Assembly (NCBI GenBank): GCA_002499195.1
Contig: DAKS01000054.1
Location: 46,657-66,513 of the forward strand
DNA from: Euryarchaeota archaeon UBA443
Lineage (GTDB): Archaea; Thermoplasmatota; Poseidoniia; Poseidoniales; Poseidoniaceae
Length of the DNA stretch: 19,857 nt
Direction: 5' to 3'
Position numbers and translations under genes: made by a program. Shown here piece after piece: positions 16,501 through 19,857 of this stretch; the stretch's first letter is position 1, and each line of letters opens with the position of its first letter. The notes under the pieces are model-generated. The model was not told the origin of the DNA. It saw only the letters and a list, made by a program, of their open reading frames with translations, and ran no database searches.

Positions 16501-17278
16501 AGCCATCGAGAAATACAATCTGATCACCGATAATAAGTTTGATCGCTCGAGCGCTCTTGCCGACTTGGATACATTTGAGCTAACACTGGACATCGATGAA
16601 TTCTACAGCAACACAAGCGAAGTTGTTGAGATTTGGGTCCGTGTGTACGAAGGAGACGATGAACGTTGGTCTGACGATCTCACGAAGATGGTTCTCATCA
16701 ACCTCAAGCAATGTCGAGGTGCATTGATCAATGAAAGCGCTCTTGCCGCAGGAGGGGAATTCGTTTGGAATGCGACAACATCTGAATGCGACTGGATAGG
16801 AGGAGATGATGCTTGGGTTTACGATGCTGAAAATAACAGTTGGTCAGAGCCGACCACTGACAATCAGGCTGGTGAAAACGAAGAGGATAGCAACTTGTGG
16901 CTCATTATTGGAATCGTCGCTTCTGTCTTGGTTCTCTTGCTTGTATCCGTCTTCTTCCTACGTGGTGGAAGTGGTGATAAGGTAGACAACCTCAGTGCTG
17001 CTGCTGCTGGTTATGGCCAGGAGATGGACATGACTGAGCAGTATGTACAACAGTTGATCGCTCAAGGATATCCTGAAGAAACGGCTCGAGCCTATGCGGC
17101 TCAATACGTTGGGCAAGCTGCTGCCGCACCTGCTGCTGAACCTGCTGCTAGCAATGACTTGTACACGCAATACTACAACCAGTACTACCAGCAATTTGTT
17201 GCACAAGGTTATGATGAGGCAACAGCTGCACAGTACGCTCAACAGTATGCTGCACAAGCACAACAACAGCAACAATAG
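10574..17278 (+). CDS. Giant modular surface protein, 2234 aa: FG-GAP/VCBS repeats, duplicated jelly-roll units, C-terminal anchor
   Basis: A secreted, membrane-anchored protein. Seen in order: signal peptide about 1-33 (AFA-A cleavage); FG-GAP/VCBS-like repeats about 50-470, with Asp-rich loops such as GDINQDGNDD (from about 181), ADINGDGEPD and GDMDNDGTVD; two related units of about 390 residues (494-886 and 887-1269), each a CARDB-like domain, a Cys-containing MAM/LamG-like jelly roll ending DNVTIY or FNNITL, and an Ig-like domain; a further Ig-like start at 1270; a GATase1/DUF4350-like alpha/beta domain about 1390-1635; cadherin/PKD-like domains to about 2060; membrane segment about 2107-2130; and a cytoplasmic tail with two 26-residue repeats. 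Many N-x-S/T sequons suggest glycosylation. An alternative start is the ATG at 10583. The likely role is calcium-dependent adhesion or surface binding; no protease or polymer-degrading active site is visible. Confidence 0.9.
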   Translation: MILMQTKTNQIGEKFQSVFLVLIMVLSTTAAFAANASASAARNYTTNRDPIDIGIADFNCDGHNDMAIATDGTHTISILLNDGNGDFTDRYDVWVSKNTSRNAEWDEFSNVQFLEVGEFNGDSAPDIAIFQRNNPFKTDDNGAPAGEPGNLTILENDGCSSNSFTIGQRFTHFWAWDLAVGDINQDGNDDLVILDLLADISNQRVVTYLGPVTSACTPNVNCYTTALGPASTASYRSLEVGDWGESDTTVTGQCFDEDIWLLRSEGVDYATGQTTTPGNDDNVTILEWICQSKSQNTGSFPNSYSHTTNQQNTHIVNMANTFGAFDIGDMDNDGTVDTIAMTQGNLENITFSTSSAVGTWSTPALAYFGPYISYDVTVADINGDGEPDFVNPTVAYQQNTSDSSGGSTSSFWLNFPTTVQVTLSDGSGGHVTPLSYEAGRRPNIAVIGQLAGASTSAPDIVVGHTSYDFGNWVDNLGWDGQYDYVTVVEMDSKDIAVTGIEINPVDRFFGIVGEGTRDINVTITNTGMDTLTQSATLDVELKVVDEVNSSNTTVFSHDFDTPADATGCGGGCTWSFDEYIDQSSSWILETNHSVGATDGNNAPNVSANYQNPTDFMWAGEYKTNSSGDEWSGYGRHWDDALTLKDVDLTGSDRAFLSVELFRHLGYGALGSVDATTGQWLIGDLWDDVAMIEVGSEETGWSTIACPTSAQVAGECLSGSSIWGGYDNDRAFKINGYGGVAEGKYYYGIFSSGTYYGWSNFTQEGAGEFDLSPWAGETVDVRFRLRSGFEGSIADDNESRWSGRDGYAIDNVTIYKQNTAYFPNPQTLQRQLNLQNLGPGEEETASISANLLNDTIYRVSATLSNHAWDEQSVNDDIIGYVQPFNLYDPAIEGIDYFNPGGLYAEGMFDIDIVTNNWGNTMVDFDVKATVFSATPSDILCSAPAVICKESFEGGAEGYVYSDDGNPQGAIYNEVACNDVIFNNNAYWFGHPCDTATQGYGDLWENETLTIPGVDLTSMSGDFVSLNFEYYADTFYGIDVDGTSIVDVNDYASINVDYTKGSDSYSAVLLGQWNDYDEDGTCRNDDNNDGFTNSSESINQAEISFIGDAASTDGSGGNYNVFFNTDDLVLSRSIDLTHLYVLNNTAADSLQWFRECISLAGSTADINFEFQSDDDGRNGINDGFKGVAFNNITLQEFTFYEDASYTASRTNVDAEDVATTTVANHQFFSGVYMIRAETIFDNTTAGVPWFGDDELSNSNNIEQVIFNVESVDITLGKPSTLACLDDGVYECVLPIDGSLTHNWDLKATNGVLAGDYMFYMTVFDETDGAQVHQEPSAQTTTTLASNERIDLTFPAYTGWMDGHTYNISFHAELANGNPSGNVRYFHATFADQIDVAILSDSTARTSIIKEDLQLLGMTYTQFAINDWTTYLDSGWMTHYDKILLPWQEDIAAKDVESGGRGYYQKLGSTANRQTLESFMSAGGTVQAHLGPQGSQIYGLDVGLNGRLPFGMDVQSRNTPETKIIYTDLDIADPFHPIMDDVSTTAFQGFEGDGTVATAVLNTNSVSTQNVPGVCNGYMEDGGYFQSLLRTSANSKDVIMGTCSYYQGGMIVSTIDVATYSSRADSTTFPILGNMLGYSVTPYPEGFGAMGQDLGLTIDDEMPSIDPSTGGYAIHYMKSDATVNFGYTTATSATLTADWILDGPTDWMGQTMASGTDHISETSPSASFCKIDLSSATGCLQGEDATWTITLLLHDEAGHSRIITVDVQTNDVLADAFAPEANMSIDMRDEYMDNVEFMGTKTVSNTEWDVNRVILTEAEELVLHFDASESFDADAIDREIDNGILTYEWKVFFDAPYGDTSFNLEGHTFEESAASNGLFSYKFQNVTVDDSGTAESQIRMELRVYDASGKFSDKFRMYFVVVPEGFGDEIPVVQYNDFENTSVGVSESTYTITGTILSGSESGEVYVEAAFSREDFSASAIEKYNLITDNKFDRSSALADLDTFELTLDIDEFYSNTSEVVEIWVRVYEGDDERWSDDLTKMVLINLKQCRGALINESALAAGGEFVWNATTSECDWIGGDDAWVYDAENNSWSEPTTDNQAGENEEDSNLWLIIGIVASVLVLLLVSVFFLRGGSGDKVDNLSAAAAGYGQEMDMTEQYVQQLIAQGYPEETARAYAAQYVGQAAAAPAAEPAASNDLYTQYYNQYYQQFVAQGYDEATAAQYAQQYAAQAQQQQQ
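17039..17257 (+). repeat. Two 26-residue protein repeats in the cytoplasmic tail of the giant protein
   Basis: The copies lie at 17039-17116 and 17180-17257, a period of 141 bp or 47 residues. Both follow QY-x-QQ-x2-AQGY-x-E-x-TA-x2-YA-x-QY-x2-Q, with 16 of 26 residues identical. The tail ends in a run of five Gln. Each copy could form a short two-helix hairpin around the GY turn. Confidence 0.85.
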
Positions 17279-17339
17279 CCGCTTTCAGACCTTATGGCCT
17301 TGAGGATGGATTGAAAAACCCCAAGGGCTCGCACAGAGC

Positions 17340-18614
17340 ATGGAAGGTTTGGATGTAGGTGACGGCTATGCCGTTCGAGATTTAGGACTAGCCGAGGAAG
17401 GATCGCTTAGAGTTGATTGGGCACGCTCCAGAATGCCTGTTCTTGCAGCACTGAGAGAAGAAGCCGAACGTACAAAACCATTGGCTGGAATGCGTGTTGC
17501 TGGTTGTCTCCACGTCACCAAAGAGACAGCGGTCTTGGTCGAAACAATCGCCGCAGCAGGCGCTGAACTCTCTTGGTCAGGCTGCAATCCCCTTTCAACA
17601 CAAGACGATGTTGCCGCTTGGCTCGCTCGTGAAGGATACTCCGTTTATGCATGGCATGGACAAAGTGTTGATGATTTCTACTGGTGCATTGACAAGACGC
17701 TTGAATTCAAACCAACCTTGACTCTTGATGATGGTGCTGACCTCATCGTCCGCGTTCACGGAGACCGCTCCGAGTATGCAGAGGGCGTGCTTGGAGGAAC
17801 TGAAGAGACCACAACCGGTGTCCATAGACTCCGAGCCATGGCTGCTGCAGGAGATCTCAAGTATCCTGTAATCGCAGTCAATGATGCTATTACAAAGTGG
17901 GATTTCGACAACGTCTATGGAACTGGGCAATCAACCCTTGACGGAATTTTGCGAGCAACCTCGGTTCTAATAGCTGGTAAGACAATGGTCGTTGCAGGTT
18001 ATGGACACTGCGGAAAGGGTGTTGCAATGCGAGCTCAAGGACTCGGTGCTAATGTCATCGTCACTGAAGTCGACCCACTTGCAGCACTCCGAGCAGTTAT
18101 GGACGGATATCGTGTCATGACCATGGATGAAGCAGCATCATTGGGCGATATTTTCTGTACTGCGACAGGCATGAAAGACATCATTGTTGAGCGTCACTTT
18201 GCTACCATGAAGGATGGGGCAATTGTCTCAAATACAGGCCATTATGATTGTGAAATTGATGTCGAAGCACTTGAGAAAATCTCAACCTCAGTACGAACCA
18301 TTCGAAAAGATAATGAGGAATTCACACTTCCAAACGGCAACAAAATACACCTTCTTGCAAGAGGTCGTCTAGTAAACCTAGCTGCTGCTGAAGGACATCC
18401 TTCTGAAGTCATGGATATGTCTTTTGCAAACCAGTTCCTATCGCTTTGTCGCCTTGCTAAAGAAGCTAGTGATATGGACAATCTCGTATACGATATTACG
18501 CTTGAACAGGATCAAAATCTTGCGACTACCAAGCTTGAAACGATTGACGTCTCAATCGATCATCTTACAGAAGACCAAATCAAATACAAGGACGATTATA
18601 CCGCAGGTACTTGA
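17340..18614 (+). CDS. ahcY: S-adenosylhomocysteine hydrolase, short archaeal type, 424 aa
   Basis: Reversibly splits S-adenosylhomocysteine, the product of SAM-dependent methylation, into homocysteine and adenosine, using bound NAD in the cytoplasm. Seen: His58 (HVTKET), Asp130/131 (LDDGAD), Glu155/156 (GGTEETTTGVHRL), Lys186, Asp190 and Asn191 (NDAITKWDFDN), which match the catalytic set of the family. The NAD-binding Gly-rich turn is AGYGHCGKG (219-227), and HYDCEID and LARGRLVNLAAAEGHPSEVMD follow. The C-terminus ends LTEDQ...AGT, the short form of archaeal and Thermotoga enzymes, without the DHYRY tail of eukaryotic ones. Some archaeal homologues prefer S-inosylhomocysteine, which sequence cannot exclude. 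It stands alone, 61 bp after the giant gene and convergent with the TPR gene. No clear ribosome-binding site is seen, so it may be leaderless. Confidence 0.96.
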   Translation: MEGLDVGDGYAVRDLGLAEEGSLRVDWARSRMPVLAALREEAERTKPLAGMRVAGCLHVTKETAVLVETIAAAGAELSWSGCNPLSTQDDVAAWLAREGYSVYAWHGQSVDDFYWCIDKTLEFKPTLTLDDGADLIVRVHGDRSEYAEGVLGGTEETTTGVHRLRAMAAAGDLKYPVIAVNDAITKWDFDNVYGTGQSTLDGILRATSVLIAGKTMVVAGYGHCGKGVAMRAQGLGANVIVTEVDPLAALRAVMDGYRVMTMDEAASLGDIFCTATGMKDIIVERHFATMKDGAIVSNTGHYDCEIDVEALEKISTSVRTIRKDNEEFTLPNGNKIHLLARGRLVNLAAAEGHPSEVMDMSFANQFLSLCRLAKEASDMDNLVYDITLEQDQNLATTKLETIDVSIDHLTEDQIKYKDDYTAGT

Positions 18615-18619
18615 GACAA

Positions 18620-19657
18620 TTACTCTTCTTCAAACGAAGCGAGTTCTTCTTGAGTCTCTTCTTCCCAGAACGGCTCTTCATCTGAAATGTGTGATGAAAA
18701 GTCAGGTAATTTCGGTTTCCAATCACCTTTGAAGGTCTCCTTCGAATCAACAATTTTCAGCATACGTTCCTGGAATGCAGGCGGCCTTCGACTCAGTATG
18801 AACATGAACAATTTGGATAGACGGATTTCTTCTGGAATGACAACATAACCCGTTGCAGTTTCAAAGTCCATGGCTCGTAATAGATTGAATGCAGGACGGT
18901 TGAGCCTCTGGAACCAACGACGTGAAATCCGCATTCCAAAGATAACCGTGGTAAGAATAAGCAAGGAAGTTAAACAAAATCCTCCAAATCCTGAGCCAAA
19001 GACTTGTGGTGCCATAATGACTTCCAACATCAGAATTGGTGTGGTGATAAGGAGGAAGATTTTCGATTCACTAATCGGAGGTTTGGTCATTCGCAATCTA
19101 ATGGCTTCCCAACCATCGTGGTGCTTTTCCCAAGGTTTGAAGTGTTCAGAAGAAGGTTGCTCGCTTGCTAATTGACACATTTGATGCAATCGAGCAACAC
19201 GTGCGTATTGAGTTGTAGCAAGATCCATATTTTCATCAAAGATCGATTGAAGCCGCTCACTCGCCTCACCATAGAGCCCCATATCAGCGAGAATAGCTGC
19301 TTGTTCAACGATTGGTGTAACTTCTTCAGGAGCTTGATGTCGTGCATCTTGCCACCATTGAAGCGCGTCCATGTAAAGACCAAGCTCATCGGAAAGTAAT
19401 CTTCCTCCACGAACCCACATCGCTAAATCATCGGGTTGCAATGCAACGACTTTCTTTGCAGCAGATAGAGAAGAGGCCGCTTGCTTCAATGTTGGTTGTT
19501 TACGCAATCCCGGCAAACTCGCATCTGAAATAACTCTCCAAGCATCTGCATGCTCTGAATCAAGTTTGACAGCCTTACGAGCATGAAGCAATGCTTCCTC
19601 TCGCTCATCTGCTTCGAGTGCTTCCAAAGCATCAAGATAGTGTGATTCTGCTGTCAC
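18620..19657 (-). CDS. TPR-repeat membrane protein, 345 aa
   Basis: Seen: residues 1-165 are helical repeats of TPR type, for example EALLHARKAVKLDSEHADAW (21-40) and later ALQWWQDARHQAPEE and GLYGEASERLQ. Two hydrophobic segments follow at about 199-220 and 225-242, with basic residues after the second (RISRRW). A C-terminal soluble part (245-345) ends in a run of Glu and Asp. Both ends should lie in the cytoplasm, with the two segments forming a hairpin in the membrane. TPR domains bind partner proteins; no partner can be named. The start is a GTG supported by GAGGTGA six bases upstream. The gene converges on ahcY with a 5-bp gap, so transcripts of the two probably overlap at their 3' ends. 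Confidence 0.85.
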   Translation of the reverse strand: MTAESHYLDALEALEADEREEALLHARKAVKLDSEHADAWRVISDASLPGLRKQPTLKQAASSLSAAKKVVALQPDDLAMWVRGGRLLSDELGLYMDALQWWQDARHQAPEEVTPIVEQAAILADMGLYGEASERLQSIFDENMDLATTQYARVARLHQMCQLASEQPSSEHFKPWEKHHDGWEAIRLRMTKPPISESKIFLLITTPILMLEVIMAPQVFGSGFGGFCLTSLLILTTVIFGMRISRRWFQRLNRPAFNLLRAMDFETATGYVVIPEEIRLSKLFMFILSRRPPAFQERMLKIVDSKETFKGDWKPKLPDFSSHISDEEPFWEEETQEELASFEEE

Positions 19658-19663
19658 GTACTT

Positions 19664-19670
19664 TCACCTC
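19664..19670 (-). promoter_or_regulatory. Shine-Dalgarno of the TPR gene, overlapping the upstream stop
   Basis: The minus strand reads GAGGTGA, six bases before the GTG at 19657. It decides this start over downstream ones. It overlaps the TGA stop of the partial gene at the right edge, which suggests the two genes are translated from one transcript. Confidence 0.75.
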
Positions 19671-19857
19671 AATCGTCTCGATTTCTGCCTTGATATCGGC
19701 GAGGGCGAATAGGTTGTGGCCCTCGGTTATGAGCGTGTCCTGGTCGCTTCCCACGTGCTTTTCGATAACGCTCATTAGGCCGATCATCTCCACTATCACG
19801 GCTCTGTCTACCACTACCAGAATCCTGTCGTCCACCACGTCGATCAGAATCACGTCC
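19669..19857 (-). CDS. Arg/Gly-rich C-terminal tail of a protein entering from the right edge (partial)
   Basis: Seen: an open minus-strand frame from the right edge to TGA at 19671-19669, 62 residues. It is dominated by Arg, Gly, Asp and Ser, with RRGGR-like blocks and a basic end. Such tails are typical of RNA-binding proteins, especially DEAD-box RNA helicases, and bind RNA nonspecifically. Codon choice (CGA, CGT, GGA, GGT, GAT) matches neighbouring genes. Its stop is overlapped by the ribosome-binding site of the TPR gene 11 bp away, as expected in an operon. An alternative minus-strand frame is also open to the edge but ends inside the TPR gene and uses different codons. The main domain lies outside the window, so the identity is only a guess. 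Confidence 0.55.
   Translation of the reverse strand, partial: GRDSDRRGGRQDSGSGRQSRDSGDDRPNERYRKARGKRPGHAHNRGPQPIRPRRYQGRNRDD

Noticed and set aside
1..19857. CRISPR arrays, insertion sequences, toxin-antitoxin pairs or defence islands
   Set aside because: I looked for regularly spaced direct repeats, transposase-like proteins, terminal repeats and paired small genes and saw none. The gene content is metabolic and cell-surface.

Overview
This window most resembles a planktonic, heterotrophic euryarchaeon of the Marine Group II/III type (Poseidoniia). The assignment is an inference from several signs: A/T-rich boxes about 27 nt upstream of starts (archaeal TATA spacing, with little or no leader), a 2-oxoacid:ferredoxin oxidoreductase in the two-subunit form with a fused gamma-alpha chain, the short archaeal/Thermotoga-type S-adenosylhomocysteine hydrolase, a tRNA-Gln starting with an A-U pair and lacking an encoded CCA, and very acidic Asp-rich surface proteins. 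No marker gene here fixes the lineage.

Layout. Positions 1-1569 (minus) hold the N-terminal 523 codons of a Met-, Asp- and His-rich lipoprotein with two EF-hand loops and two LDL-receptor-A-like motifs; it runs off the left edge. A 64-residue tail-anchored protein (1664-1858, plus) and a tRNA-Gln(CTG) gene (1909-1981) follow. Next is a leftward group, read from right to left: korA (gamma-alpha fusion), korB (4-nt overlap) and a membrane-anchored DUF2135/YfaP-like protein. A divergent intergenic region with a perfect 9-bp inverted repeat separates this group from a rightward run: a membrane-anchored extracytoplasmic cyclophilin, aconitase (acnA), and a 219-residue unknown protein that starts one base after the acnA stop. 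Then comes a 6.7-kb gene for a 2234-residue surface protein. It has a signal peptide, FG-GAP/VCBS-like repeats, a duplicated unit of about 390 residues, a glutamine-amidotransferase-like fold, PKD-like domains, one C-terminal membrane anchor and a repetitive Gln/Tyr/Ala cytoplasmic tail. After it come ahcY (plus) and, convergent to it with a 5-bp gap, a TPR protein with two membrane segments. At the right edge an Arg/Gly-rich C-terminal tail, probably of an RNA-binding protein or helicase, enters on the minus strand.

How the genes relate. korAB and acnA are both TCA-cycle functions (2-oxoglutarate oxidation and citrate isomerisation) and lie on either side of the cyclophilin gene. ahcY recycles the product of SAM-dependent methylation. 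The other genes are mainly cell-surface or secretion-side proteins: lipoprotein, giant adhesin-like protein, extracytoplasmic foldase. I see no CRISPR array, insertion sequence, integrase, phage gene or defence system. No gap between genes exceeds 150 bp. The least ordinary content is the calcium/metal-binding lipoprotein and the giant surface protein with its unusual cytoplasmic tail.
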